Source of the DNA: CBDHDN01 sp965261585
GTDB lineage: Bacteria; Pseudomonadota; Alphaproteobacteria; UBA6615
Direction: 5' to 3'
NCBI GenBank assembly: GCA_965261585.1
Contig: CBDHDN010000064.1
Span: forward strand, 62,001-126,000
DNA: 64,000 bases
This document shows, in pieces, positions 1-8,124 of this stretch (position 1 is the stretch's first letter; every line of letters starts with the position of its first letter). The position numbers and the translations under genes are program-made. The notes beneath the pieces are model-generated. The model made no database searches and had not been told where the DNA came from. It saw only the letters and a program-made list of their open reading frames with translations.

Positions 1-735
1 GTTAGAAGCATCCGCCGTCGCCGCCGCCGCAGGGGTGGGCGCCGTCGCCGCCGCCGCAGGGGTGGGCGCCGGGGCGCCGGCCGGGCCGGTCTTGCGCGGC
101 CGCGGCGGCAGGTACTTGTTGACCGGCTTGTAGCCCAGCTCGGGCATCAGGTCGTAGCCGCCGCGCGCCTCGACGAGCTGGGAGACCGGCGACGTCTGAT
201 CGCCGAGGTCGCCGAAGTGGCGCGCCCCGGCCGGGCAGGTCGAGACACAGGCCGGCACCCGATCGACCTCGTCGAGGTTTTCGTTGTAGATGCGGTCGAT
301 GCACAGCGTGCACTTCTTCATGACGCCGTCGTCGACGTCGTACTCGCGGGCGCCGTAGGGGCACGCCCATGAACACAGCTTGCAGCCGATGCAGGTGTCG
401 GCGTTGACGAGGACGATGCCGTCCTCCTCACGCTTGTAGGACGCGCCGGTCGGGCAGACGGTCACGCAGGCCGGCTCCTCGCAGTGCAGGCAGCTGCGCG
501 GGAAATGCACGGTGCGGCTGTCGGCGCCGTCGCCGGCCTCGAACGTGTGGACGCGGTTGAACCAGACGCCCGATGGATCGCTGCCGTAGGGGTCGCGGTC
601 GGTCAAAGGCGCCGAATGGCCGCCGGTGTTCCATTCCTTGCAGTTGACGGCGCAGGCATGACAGCCGACGCAGATATCGAGGTCGATGACGAGGCCGAGC
701 TTCGTGCCCGTCGCCTGTTTCGGCAGATCGGTCAT
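1..735 (-). CDS. soeB: Sulfite dehydrogenase (quinone) iron-sulfur subunit, SoeB-like, 3' end outside window
   Basis: Electron-transfer subunit that passes electrons from the molybdenum subunit towards a membrane quinone-reducing subunit. It reads from the ATG at 735 to the left edge (245 residues, no stop reached). Four ferredoxin-type cysteine groups are visible: DICVGCHACAVNC near residue 20, HCEEPACVTVCP near 85, CIGCKLCSWACP near 115 and KKCTLC...ACVSTCP near 140-165, as in DmsB/PhsB/TtrB/SoeB proteins with four 4Fe-4S clusters. The last ~25 residues form an Ala/Pro/Thr-rich tail encoded by a duplicated 27-bp unit. Its ATG overlaps the TGA of the SoeA gene by four bases, so the two are probably translationally coupled. 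SoeB is preferred over other DMSO-reductase-type B subunits because of the SoeA match and the TauE neighbour. A membrane subunit (SoeC) would be expected beyond the left edge. Confidence 0.82.
   Translation of the reverse strand, partial: MTDLPKQATGTKLGLVIDLDICVGCHACAVNCKEWNTGGHSAPLTDRDPYGSDPSGVWFNRVHTFEAGDGADSRTVHFPRSCLHCEEPACVTVCPTGASYKREEDGIVLVNADTCIGCKLCSWACPYGAREYDVDDGVMKKCTLCIDRIYNENLDEVDRVPACVSTCPAGARHFGDLGDQTSPVSQLVEARGGYDLMPELGYKPVNKYLPPRPRKTGPAGAPAPTPAAAATAPTPAAAATADASN
17..70. repeat. 27-bp tandem duplication in the 3' end of soeB
   Basis: Two identical 27-bp units (17-43 and 44-70) are in tandem. The length is a multiple of three, so the reading frame is kept and a 9-residue Ala/Pro/Thr block is repeated in the tail of the iron-sulfur subunit. 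It is probably a neutral length change in a disordered tail. Confidence 0.85.
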
Positions 736-3629
736 GGCCCCGCCCGGCGCCGGAAGCGCTCGCCATAGCGCAGGATCGCCGGCGCCGGCGCGATGCCCGG
801 GACGCGTGCTGTCGCCGGGAACTGGGGCGCGCTCATCCCGGCCTCGGCCGGGGCCGCTTTGACCAGGCGCACGCGCAAATCGAACCACGCGGCCTGTCCG
901 GTAATCGGGTCGGCGTTGGCGTAGCGCAGGCCGTCCTTCGGCGGCAGCAGCTCGGCAATCAGGTGATTGAGCAGGAAGCCCTTCGTCGCCTCATGGGCGT
1001 CGTCGGCCAGGTTCCAGGCGCCGCGCCGCTTGCCGATCGCGTTCCAGGTCCACACCGTGTCGGCGTTGCAGCCCTCCATCAGGCCGATCTGCGCCTTGAC
1101 GCGGCCGTTGTGGCTCTCGATCCAGACCCAGTCGCCGTCGGCGAGGCCCTGGCGCGCCGCGGCGGCACGGTTCATGTAGAGCCGGTTCCAGCCGTGGATC
1201 TGGCGCAGCCAGGCGTTCTGCGAGCCCCACGACTGGTACATCGCCATCGGCCGTTGGGTCAGGGCGTGCAGCGGGAACGCCGCCTCGTCGACCAGCGTCT
1301 CCTCGAACGGCGCATACCAGATCGGCAGCGGGTCGAAATAGGTGGCGATTCGGGCCCGGTGGGCGTCGGGCGGCTGCAGCGGGCCGTGGCCCTGCGCGGC
1401 CAGGCGGAACTTCTGCAAGGGCTCGCTATAGATCTGGAAGATCACCGGTTTGGCCTCGGCGATCCAGCCCATCTCGACGGCATAGCGCAGATAGTCGGCG
1501 TTGCCGTGCTTGTAGTAGCGTTGCTCTGGCGCCAGCTCCTGGCGCCAGAAACACTCGTTGGCGACATAGGCGTCGAGCTGACGCGGGTTGGCCGCGCCGC
1601 GCCCGTGGCTCTGGCCGTCCGGGCCACGCCAGCCGGCGAGCGAGCCGATGCCCGGCGCGCGTTCGTGGTTGGCCAGGTAGTCCGGATAGCCGCCGGGATA
1701 GCGCGCCGTGCCGTCGTCTTTCGCGAAGCCCGGCAGGCCGAGGCGCCCACCGAGGTCGATCAGCACGTCCTGGAACGGCCGAACGTCGCGGTCGGGCGCG
1801 ACGACGGGCTGGCGGATCGCGTCGGCCGGCCCGTCGGCGTTACAGATCGGCCGGTCGAGCATGCTGATGCAGTCCCAGCGCTCGAGATACGTCGTGTCCG
1901 GCAGCACCAAATCGGCGTACGCCACCATCTCGGAATTGAAGGCGTCGGAATAGATGATGCGGGGGATCTTGTAGTCGCCCGTTGCCGGGTCCTGGTCGGT
2001 CAGCATGCGCATGGTCTCGGCCGTGTTCATGGCCGAATTCCAGCTCATGTTCGCCATGTACATGAACAGCGTGTCGATCCGGTAGGGATCGCCGCGCCAG
2101 GCGTTGGCGATGACCATCTGCATCATGCCGTGGGCGGCCATCGGGTATTCCCACGAAAACGCCTTGTCGATCCGCCGCGCCGTGCCGTCGGCTTCGACGA
2201 GCAGATCCTCGGGCCCGGTCGGGAAGCCGAGCGGCGGCCCCGGCAACGGCGTATCGGGGGCCACCTGGCCCGGCTTGCCGGTCGGCCGCAGGCCGGGCGG
2301 CGCCGGCTTCGGGTAGGGCGGCTTGAAGCGGAAGCCGCCGGGGCAGTCGATGCTGCCGAGCAGCAGCTGCAGCAGGTGCAGCGCGCGGCAGGTCTGAAAG
2401 CCGTTGGCGTGGGCCGAGATGCCGCGCATCGCGTGCATCGACACCGGTCGGCCGACGAAGCGGTCGTGGCGGCGCCCGGCCCAGTCGGTCCACGGCGTCT
2501 CGATGACGACCTCCTGGGCGAAGGCGGCGTCGGCCAGCTCGGCGGCCAACCGGCGGATCGTCGCCGCGGCGATACCGGTACGGGCGGCAACCGCGTCCGG
2601 CGCGTACTGCGGATCGAGATAGCGCTCGGCCAGCAACTGGAACACCGGCACGGCCGCGCCGCCGTCGGGCAACGTGTAGGTGCCGGTCAGTGCCGGCGTG
2701 ACCTCCGCCGGCAGGGCGCTGACGACGGCCTCGTGCTGCTTATCCCAGGCGAGCGGGCTGTTCGCGTTGTCGCGCGCGAACAGGCCGTCGCGCGGGCCGC
2801 CGGGCTCGCGGCGCACCAGCCAGGGCGCATTCGTGTAACGGACCAGGTAGTCGAGGTCGACCTTGCGCGCGGCCAACAGCTCGTGGATCAGCGCCAGAAC
2901 CAACAGCCCGTCGCTGCCCGGCCGGATACCGATCCATTCGTCGGCGATCGCCGAATAACCGGTGCGCACCGGATTGACCGAGACGAACTTGGCGTTGCCG
3001 GCGGTCTTCAGCTTGCCGAGGCCGATCTTGAGCGGGTTGGAATCGTGGTCCTCGGCGACGCCGAACATCAACAGATAGCGCGTGTGCTCCCAATCCGGCT
3101 CGCCGAACTCCCAGAACGAGCCGCCGATCGTATAGAGGCCGGCGGCGGCCATGTTGACGGAGCAGAAGCCGCCATGGGCGGCGTAGTTGGGCGTGCCGAA
3201 CTGGCTCGCCCAATAGCCGGTCAGGGCCTGGCTCTGGTCGCGGCCGGTGAAGAAGGCGAGGCGGCGCGGGTCGGTCTTGCGAATGGCGCCCAGCCATTCC
3301 GTCGCCGTCGCCAGCGCCTCGTCCCACTCGATCTCGGCGAACTCGCCGCTGCCGCGCGGGCCGATCCGCTTGAGCGGCTTTTGCAGCCGCGCCGGCGAAT
3401 AGTGGTTCATGATGCCGGCCGAACCCTTGGCGCACAGGACGCCGCGGTTCACCGGGTGGTTGCGGTTGCCTTCGATGTAGCGGATGGCGCCGTCGCGCAG
3501 GTACACCTTGATGCCGCAGCGGCAGGCGCACATGTAGCAGGTCGTGAACTTGACGTCGTCGCTGACCGGCGGCGAGGTGTCGACGGCGCCGGCCCGTGGC
3601 CCGCCCGACGGAGAACGTGCGCCCGCCAT
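732..3629 (-). CDS. soeA: Sulfite dehydrogenase (quinone) molybdopterin subunit, SoeA-like
   Basis: Large catalytic subunit of the DMSO-reductase superfamily (965 residues, the usual size for SoeA), predicted to oxidise sulfite to sulfate with bis-MGD molybdenum. The N-terminus has the FS0 4Fe-4S motif CYMCACRCG (about residues 31-39) with the fourth cysteine in GVLCAKG. GGFCSVN (about residue 155) is the candidate cysteinyl molybdenum ligand. No twin-arginine signal is seen before the cluster motif, in keeping with the cytoplasm-facing SoeABC type. The stop overlaps the soeB ATG, and the start lies two bases after the stress-protein stop, so it is part of a tight minus-strand operon. Thiosulfate/polysulfide reductase A subunits are relatives, but they usually carry a Tat signal. 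The exporter of the TauE family in the same operon supports sulfite as substrate. Confidence 0.83.
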   Translation of the reverse strand: MAGARSPSGGPRAGAVDTSPPVSDDVKFTTCYMCACRCGIKVYLRDGAIRYIEGNRNHPVNRGVLCAKGSAGIMNHYSPARLQKPLKRIGPRGSGEFAEIEWDEALATATEWLGAIRKTDPRRLAFFTGRDQSQALTGYWASQFGTPNYAAHGGFCSVNMAAAGLYTIGGSFWEFGEPDWEHTRYLLMFGVAEDHDSNPLKIGLGKLKTAGNAKFVSVNPVRTGYSAIADEWIGIRPGSDGLLVLALIHELLAARKVDLDYLVRYTNAPWLVRREPGGPRDGLFARDNANSPLAWDKQHEAVVSALPAEVTPALTGTYTLPDGGAAVPVFQLLAERYLDPQYAPDAVAARTGIAAATIRRLAAELADAAFAQEVVIETPWTDWAGRRHDRFVGRPVSMHAMRGISAHANGFQTCRALHLLQLLLGSIDCPGGFRFKPPYPKPAPPGLRPTGKPGQVAPDTPLPGPPLGFPTGPEDLLVEADGTARRIDKAFSWEYPMAAHGMMQMVIANAWRGDPYRIDTLFMYMANMSWNSAMNTAETMRMLTDQDPATGDYKIPRIIYSDAFNSEMVAYADLVLPDTTYLERWDCISMLDRPICNADGPADAIRQPVVAPDRDVRPFQDVLIDLGGRLGLPGFAKDDGTARYPGGYPDYLANHERAPGIGSLAGWRGPDGQSHGRGAANPRQLDAYVANECFWRQELAPEQRYYKHGNADYLRYAVEMGWIAEAKPVIFQIYSEPLQKFRLAAQGHGPLQPPDAHRARIATYFDPLPIWYAPFEETLVDEAAFPLHALTQRPMAMYQSWGSQNAWLRQIHGWNRLYMNRAAAARQGLADGDWVWIESHNGRVKAQIGLMEGCNADTVWTWNAIGKRRGAWNLADDAHEATKGFLLNHLIAELLPPKDGLRYANADPITGQAAWFDLRVRLVKAAPAEAGMSAPQFPATARVPGIAPAPAILRYGERFRRRAGP

Positions 3630-3631
3630 GG

Positions 3632-4129
3632 TCAGGTCAGCGCGTCGATCTGTTCGTCGGTCAGACCGCCGGGCACGATCGTCACCGGGATCCGCATCTT
3701 GCCGATCACCCGCTTGGTCACGAAGCTGATCAGCGGCCCCGGCCCCTTGGCCCCGGTTGCGGCGCCGAGCACGAGGATCCGGATCTGCGGATCCTCGTCT
3801 ATCAACCCGAGCAACGCCTCCGTCCGGTCGCCCTCGCGCACATAGAGGCCGGGCCGGCTGCCGTGCAGCTCGAAGACCAGGGCGGCATGCTCCTGCAGCA
3901 GCCGCTCGGCATCGGCGCGGGCCTCCTCGCGCATCAGGTTGCCGACGGCGGCCCAGTGCTGGAAGTCCGCCGGCTCGATCACCCGCAACAGGCCGACCCG
4001 CCCGCCGGTGCGCCGCGCCCGCAGGCTGGCGTAGCGCAGCGCGACGCCCATCTCCGGGCTGTCGTCGACGACCACCAGAAAGATACCCCCGTTGGGTACG
4101 CGCTCGGGCGGCTGGCTGTTGTCAGTCAT
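3632..4129 (-). CDS. Universal stress protein (UspA family)
   Basis: 165-residue single-domain Usp protein. The N-terminal beta strand FLVVVDDSPE with the conserved early Asp is present, and the C-terminal part holds a nucleotide-binding-type stretch LGAATGAKGPGPLISF followed by IPVTIVPGG, which resembles the G-x2-G-x9-G(S/T) ATP loop of the family. It lies 7 bp downstream of the TM-protein gene and 2 bp upstream of soeA, so it is co-transcribed with the sulfite oxidation genes. A role in stress adaptation of the sulfur locus is inferred from position only. Confidence 0.8.
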   Translation of the reverse strand: MTDNSQPPERVPNGGIFLVVVDDSPEMGVALRYASLRARRTGGRVGLLRVIEPADFQHWAAVGNLMREEARADAERLLQEHAALVFELHGSRPGLYVREGDRTEALLGLIDEDPQIRILVLGAATGAKGPGPLISFVTKRVIGKMRIPVTIVPGGLTDEQIDALT

Positions 4130-4136
4130 GTGGGAG

Positions 4137-4880
4137 TTAGATCTTGCGGAACACGAAACCGGCGAACCATCCTGCCATCAGCGCGATGGCGATGGCAATC
4201 AAACCATAGAGCGTCGATTGCTCGTGGGCGAAGTCGAACACGCCGGCCTCGAAGCCCAGCCGGTTGACCTGCAGCGGCGTCGAGGTGCGGCTGACCAGGC
4301 CGCCGTCGCGCACCAGGAACACGTCGACCTGATAGCGGCCGGTCGACACGTTGGCCGGAAACGACACCTCGGTGCGGAACAGGCGGTCGCCGAGAAAGCG
4401 AATCTGCCCGATCTGCGCGTCGTAGAGGCCCTGGTCCTGCTTGTTGCGGATCAGGGCCGCGCGAAACGCGGCGGCCTCGGCGGTGCTCATCCGCTCGCGC
4501 GGCTCCAGCTGCAGGTTGTCGAAGCCGATGCGCGCCAGGGCCAGCACGTCGTCGTTCAATATCGCCTCGACGGCGCGGGTCGCGGTCAGGTGATAGAAGA
4601 TCGGTGCCTGCTCGAACGTCGCGCTCGCCCGGTTTATCCAGACGCCGGCCGTGCGTTCCTTGCGCCGCACGGTGACGTTGGCCAGCGGCCCGCGAACGAC
4701 GATGACCAGGTCGCCGACGCCATCCGTCGTGCCGAACAGCAACAGCTCGGCGCCGGAGAAGCCGGTCGTCACCGCGATCAGATCGTTGCTGAGGTCGGCG
4801 ATCAGCGCCTGTGCGACGGCGGGCCGCGGGCCGGCCCCCACGACGAAAAGCGCCAACGCGACTGCCAGCCAGCGTGTCAT
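4137..4880 (-). CDS. Conserved alphaproteobacterial TM protein (TIGR02186-like)
   Basis: 247 residues. There is a signal peptide-like start (MTRWLAVALALFVVGAG, cleavage probably near AVAQA), a long periplasmic beta-rich region, and one C-terminal membrane helix (about residues 222-244) ending in FVFRKI. This architecture matches a conserved family of unknown function that in many alphaproteobacteria sits beside TauE/SafE exporters. Its start overlaps the exporter stop (ATGA at 4877-4880), so the two are coupled. A periplasmic accessory role for the exporter is inference. Confidence 0.7.
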   Translation of the reverse strand: MTRWLAVALALFVVGAGPRPAVAQALIADLSNDLIAVTTGFSGAELLLFGTTDGVGDLVIVVRGPLANVTVRRKERTAGVWINRASATFEQAPIFYHLTATRAVEAILNDDVLALARIGFDNLQLEPRERMSTAEAAAFRAALIRNKQDQGLYDAQIGQIRFLGDRLFRTEVSFPANVSTGRYQVDVFLVRDGGLVSRTSTPLQVNRLGFEAGVFDFAHEQSTLYGLIAIAIALMAGWFAGFVFRKI

Positions 4881-5800
4881 TGCACGTCCAGCGTCTCGGA
4901 GATCGAGTAGGGATCGTCCGGCGTCGCCACCAGATCGAAGCCCAGCTTCGAGGCGACGGCCAGCACCATGAAGCCAAGCAGCCCGCGCAGTTGCTCGGCG
5001 CGCAGCGCGGCGCCGACCTTGGTGCCGAACTGGGCGCCGATGACGGCGCCGGTCAGCAGGATCAGGGCCAGCAGGATGTCGACGGTCTGGTTGTTGATCG
5101 CCTGCAGCAGCGTCACGTTGGCGGTGACGAAGATGATCTGGAACAGCGACGTGCCAACGACGACGGCGGTCGGCATACCCAACAGATAGATCATCGCCGG
5201 CACCATGATGAAGCCGCCGCCAACGCCCATGATGGCCGCCAGCAGGCCGACGAAGAGGCCGATGCCGAGCGGCAGCAGGGCGCTGATGTAGAGCCGCGAG
5301 CGCCGGAACCGCATCTTGAACGGCAACCCGTGCAGCCAGGTGTGCTGATGCAGCTTGCCGCGGCCGCCGGCGCCGCCGCGCCGCCGCAGCAGCGCGCGCA
5401 GGCTCTCCACCACCATCAATGCGCCGACGGTGCCGAGGAACGTGACGTAGCTGAGGCGGATCAGCAGGTCGACCTGGCCGATCGAGAGCAGCAGCGTGAA
5501 CACGACGACGCCGAGGCTCGAGCCGACGAAGCCGCCGACCGTCAGGATCAGCCCCATCTTGAAGTCGACGTTGCCCCGCCGCATGTGGGCGAGCACGCCG
5601 GACACCGACGAGGCGACGATCTGGTTCGCCTCGGTGCCGACGGCAACCGGCGACGGCACGCCGATGAAGATCAGCAGCGGTGTCATCAGGAAGCCGCCGC
5701 CGACGCCGAACACGCCGGACAGGAAGCCGACGCCGACACCCATGCCGAGGATCAGGAAAACATCCACCGACATCTCGGCAATGGGCAGATAGATGCTCAT
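4877..5800 (-). CDS. tauE: TSUP family sulfite/organosulfonate exporter (TauE/SafE)
   Basis: 307-residue polytopic membrane protein with about eight hydrophobic helices. Two internally similar halves each contain a glycine-rich signature (GFLSGVFGVGGGFLMTP near residue 25 and AAIMGVGGGFIMVPA near 190), the diagnostic repeat of the TauE/SafE superfamily. TSUP proteins move sulfite or other C1/C2 sulfur compounds across the inner membrane. As first gene of the operon ending in soeAB, it is well placed to manage sulfite levels. The start at 5800 lacks a strong ribosome site. The upstream 180 bp hold only REP-like palindromes. Confidence 0.85.
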   Translation of the reverse strand: MSIYLPIAEMSVDVFLILGMGVGVGFLSGVFGVGGGFLMTPLLIFIGVPSPVAVGTEANQIVASSVSGVLAHMRRGNVDFKMGLILTVGGFVGSSLGVVVFTLLLSIGQVDLLIRLSYVTFLGTVGALMVVESLRALLRRRGGAGGRGKLHQHTWLHGLPFKMRFRRSRLYISALLPLGIGLFVGLLAAIMGVGGGFIMVPAMIYLLGMPTAVVVGTSLFQIIFVTANVTLLQAINNQTVDILLALILLTGAVIGAQFGTKVGAALRAEQLRGLLGFMVLAVASKLGFDLVATPDDPYSISETLDVQ

Positions 5801-5873
5801 GGCTCAGCGCGTGCCGGCGTTCGCTTTCATGGAAACCAAGTCGCGGAGCACCCGGCCCTCATAATCCGACAAC

Positions 5874-5945
5874 CCCGGATTAAATCCGGGGATGAAGGCC
5901 TCACCCTGAGCTTCCTCATCCCGAGCTTGCCGAGGGACGAAGGGC
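5874..5945. repeat. REP-like palindrome pair upstream of the tauE operon
   Basis: A perfect 9-bp inverted repeat with a one-base spacer (CCCCGGATTAAATCCGGGG, 5874-5892) is followed 24 bp later by an imperfect palindrome starting tcatcccgagcttgccgag (5917-5941). Both look like the extragenic palindromic repeats common in alphaproteobacterial genomes. They may also act as stem-loops between the rhodanese gene and the tauE operon. Confidence 0.6.
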
Positions 5946-5983
5946 GTGACCGTCGCGCACTCCGGCAAGAGCGGCGCCGCCGC

Positions 5984-6311
5984 TCAGGCGCCCGGCTCGA
6001 CCGGGAAGCCGGCCTCCTGCCAGTTGAGCAGGCCACCGGTTAGTCGATAGATCGTGCCGCTGTGGCCGGCGGTCGCCAGCTGCTCGGCCGCCATGCCGCA
6101 GCGCACGCCGCTCTGACAGTGCAGGACGAGCTTCTGGCCCGGGCCCGGCGCAATGGCGGCCGGGTCGAACGCCGACAGCGCCACCGGCTTGGCGCCGTGG
6201 ATGCGCGCGCGCATGCTCGTCGGGCTCGCGCACATCGACGACATAGACCTCGCCAGCCTCGATCCAGGCACTCAGGGTCGCCGGATCGACCTGTTCGACG
6301 CTAACGGACAT
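5984..6311 (-). pseudogene. Rhodanese-like sulfurtransferase, frameshifted
   Basis: Single rhodanese domain, about 109 residues if the frame is restored. The N-terminal half (MSVSVEQVDPATLSAWIEAG ... VVDVREPDEHARA) and the C-terminal half (RIHGAKPVAL ... HCQSGVRCG ... GLLNWQEAGFPVEPGA) are in different frames. They meet inside a GC dinucleotide run at 6203-6212, where loss of one GC unit explains the shift. The active-site loop CQSGVRC with the persulfide cysteine is intact. A GGAGG ribosome site lies 7 bases before the ATG at 6311. Gain and loss at a simple dinucleotide run could be a real slippage mutation or a consensus error. It sits between the sulfite operon and a TusA-like gene, so it fits a sulfur-relay role. 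Confidence 0.75.
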
Positions 6312-6559
6312 CCATCTGCCTCCGCGCGCGCGACACACGCGTCCCCGCGCGCTGCCGCGGCCCCCAGCGTCGCTACCGGTCGGCGGCGCCGCGAAATGTT
6401 TCAAATTTCATATGAATTCGGTTACTTTCACATCCGCAAGTGCGGGTCAAGTAAAAGCCGGCCCCAGGCCTGTATGCGGCAATCACCACGAAAAAGAGAG
6501 CCGCAAGTCCGTGCGTTGCCATGGAGTGTGCGCCAAGAGTGTGCGCCAAGGGGGGGGCG

Positions 6560-6790
6560 ATGGCCGACGTCACCGATCTGGACACGACCGGGCTGAAGTG
6601 CCCGCTCCCGGTCCTGAAGGCGAAGAAGGCGCTGAAAGGCATGGCCGGCGGCGCGACACTCAAGGTGCTCGCCACCGACCCCGACTCCGTCAAGGACTTT
6701 CACAATTTCTGCGAGACCACCGGCGACACGCTCGTCGAATGGTCCGAGGCCGCCGGCACCTTCACGTTCCTAATCGAGAAGGCGGGCTAA
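6560..6790 (+). CDS. TusA/SirA-family sulfur carrier protein
   Basis: 76 residues from the ATG at 6560, which follows a purine-rich aaggggggg ribosome site; an upstream in-frame ATG at 6521 lacks one. The family signature CPLPVLKAKKAL with the persulfide-carrying cysteine of the CPxP motif is at about residues 13-24. TusA-like proteins accept sulfane sulfur from rhodaneses or desulfurases and hand it on in thiouridine synthesis or in dissimilatory sulfur oxidation. The neighbouring rhodanese and the sulfite dehydrogenase point to the second role here. Confidence 0.82.
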   Translation: MADVTDLDTTGLKCPLPVLKAKKALKGMAGGATLKVLATDPDSVKDFHNFCETTGDTLVEWSEAAGTFTFLIEKAG

Positions 6791-6828
6791 CTGGCTGTCG
6801 AAAAATGCGGGGCCGGGGGCTCGGCGCG

Positions 6829-7761
6829 TCAGGCGGTCTTCCTGCGGCGGCGGCTCATCACGCCGAGCCCGGCGATACCGAAGCCGAACAGCGCGAGCGA
6901 TGCCGGCTCAGGGATGTTGTTGGGGCCGTCGCCCTCGTGGAAGCGCCACTCCTCGAAACCGTCGTTGGCGCCGGTGTATTCCGTGTAGAGGACGAACTGA
7001 TCGTCGGGGTTGAGCGGCAACAGCTGGCTCGTCGGGATGAAGACGCTCAGATCACCCATGCCGCTGCCGCACTGACCGGGCGTGTCGCAGATGCTGGCCT
7101 GCAGGACGACGGAGACGTCGCCGTTCGTGAAGTTGTCCAGGGTCCACACGGGATCCAGGTCCAGGAGTGTGTTGTTCGTCGGCGGCGGGTAGTCGTCGAA
7201 CGTGTCGCCCAAATAGGCCTCCGTGCTCGCCGCCTCCGGGTTCGCCAGGAGATCGCCGCCGATGAAGATCTGCAGTTCGGTGATCGTGATGCGGTTCTTC
7301 CGGCTAGTCGCTTTGCCCTTCTGGTTCGCATCGAGGGCAAGTTCGATATAGTCGACGCCGTTGATATCGAAGACCCCGAGTTCGCCGACCTTGACCGAGC
7401 GCGTCCACTGGCTACCGTTCTTGGTGTCGAAGTTGATGATGGGTTCGCCGGCGTCGGTATTGTAGCCGCTCTCGAACCCGTGTTTCTTCCCGTGTTTCTT
7501 CGCCGTTTGGGTCCTCAGGAACGGCTGGAACACGCCCGTCCCGGTCGCCGGTAACGTGGGGTTCGGATTGGCGGTAAAGATTGTGCCGTCGCCGGTGGTC
7601 CCGGTGTAGTCGGTGCAGCCCGCCTCGCCTTCGGCGCAGAGGATATGGATCTCGGTGGGGAACGCATGGGCGCCGCCGGCGAAGCCGAGCGACAGGAACG
7701 TGGAAGCTGCCACGGCGAAAAGTGGGTTGGCGACCTTTGTCCGATGACCGCTCCGACGCAT
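6829..7761 (-). CDS. PEP-CTERM sorting domain protein (secreted, function unknown)
   Basis: 310 residues from the ATG at 7761. The N-terminus is a signal peptide (cleavage probably after GGAHA), the middle is a beta-rich, Asn/Asp-rich extracellular region without recognised domain, and the end is a textbook PEP-CTERM signal: NIPEPASLALFGFGIAGLG followed by MSRRRRKTA. Such proteins are processed by an exosortase (XrtA/EpsH type) and are linked to exopolysaccharide production. An ATG further upstream at 7836 is rejected because it would lie inside the sigma-54 promoter. The gene converges on the tusA-like gene with 38 bp between stops. The PrsT-type genes next door belong to the same sorting system. 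Confidence 0.88.
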   Translation of the reverse strand: MRRSGHRTKVANPLFAVAASTFLSLGFAGGAHAFPTEIHILCAEGEAGCTDYTGTTGDGTIFTANPNPTLPATGTGVFQPFLRTQTAKKHGKKHGFESGYNTDAGEPIINFDTKNGSQWTRSVKVGELGVFDINGVDYIELALDANQKGKATSRKNRITITELQIFIGGDLLANPEAASTEAYLGDTFDDYPPPTNNTLLDLDPVWTLDNFTNGDVSVVLQASICDTPGQCGSGMGDLSVFIPTSQLLPLNPDDQFVLYTEYTGANDGFEEWRFHEGDGPNNIPEPASLALFGFGIAGLGVMSRRRRKTA

Positions 7762-7825
7762 TTCGTGCCCTGTTGCTTCCCGGGTTCGACAGTGCCCTTT
7801 CAGGCGAGGCGCACCCTTGTCGGTA

Positions 7826-7840
7826 GCAAGCACCATGCCA
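7826..7840 (-). promoter_or_regulatory. Sigma-54 (RpoN) -24/-12 promoter of the PEP-CTERM gene
   Basis: Read on the minus strand the site is TGGCATGGTGCTTGC. The consensus is TGGCAC-N5-TTGC, and only one of ten defined bases differs, with exact GG-to-GC spacing. Transcription would begin near 7814, leaving a leader of about 53 bases before the ATG at 7761. PEP-CTERM systems commonly encode a sigma-54 activator (PrsR) and kinase (PrsK), so this fits established knowledge of the system. Confidence 0.82.
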
Positions 7841-7894
7841 GTTCAATGATTTCAGTAGGTTGACCTCCGCCGGCCGGCCGCCGGACGGCAAGAC

Positions 7895-7997
7895 TGTAAA
7901 CGCGTCCGACACCTGATCGGGCTGTTTTCGACGCCTGCGTCGTTTTGCGGGCGAGTGTTGCGGCCGACGACGGTTGGACTTGTAAACGAGCCCGACA
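7895..7997. promoter_or_regulatory. Pair of 17-bp direct repeats upstream of the sigma-54 promoter (candidate activator sites)
   Basis: TGTAAACGCGTCCGACA (7895-7911) and TGTAAACGAGCCCGACA (7981-7997) match at 15 of 17 positions and are 86 bp apart. They lie about 55 and 140 bp upstream of the -24 element, where enhancer-binding proteins of sigma-54 promoters bind. They are proposed as sites for a PrsR-like activator; the binding factor is inferred. Otherwise no gene is seen between 7837 and 8124. Confidence 0.5.
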
Positions 7998-8124
7998 GTC
8001 GCGCCGGATCGCTAACGACGCGGGCGTGGGTCCGTGCGGGCGAACAGGACACCGACGAACGTGTATTCGTGCTGTCCGTCGGCCGTTTGTGCGCCCGGTC
8101 CCGAGCGTCTCCCGCCCGGTCCGG

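Noticed and set aside
963..3845. 960-residue plus-strand frame opposite soeA
   Set aside because: Arg/Ala/Gly-rich antisense shadow of a GC-rich gene, with no domain. Similar shadows oppose both TPR genes, the heparinase and the oxygenase.
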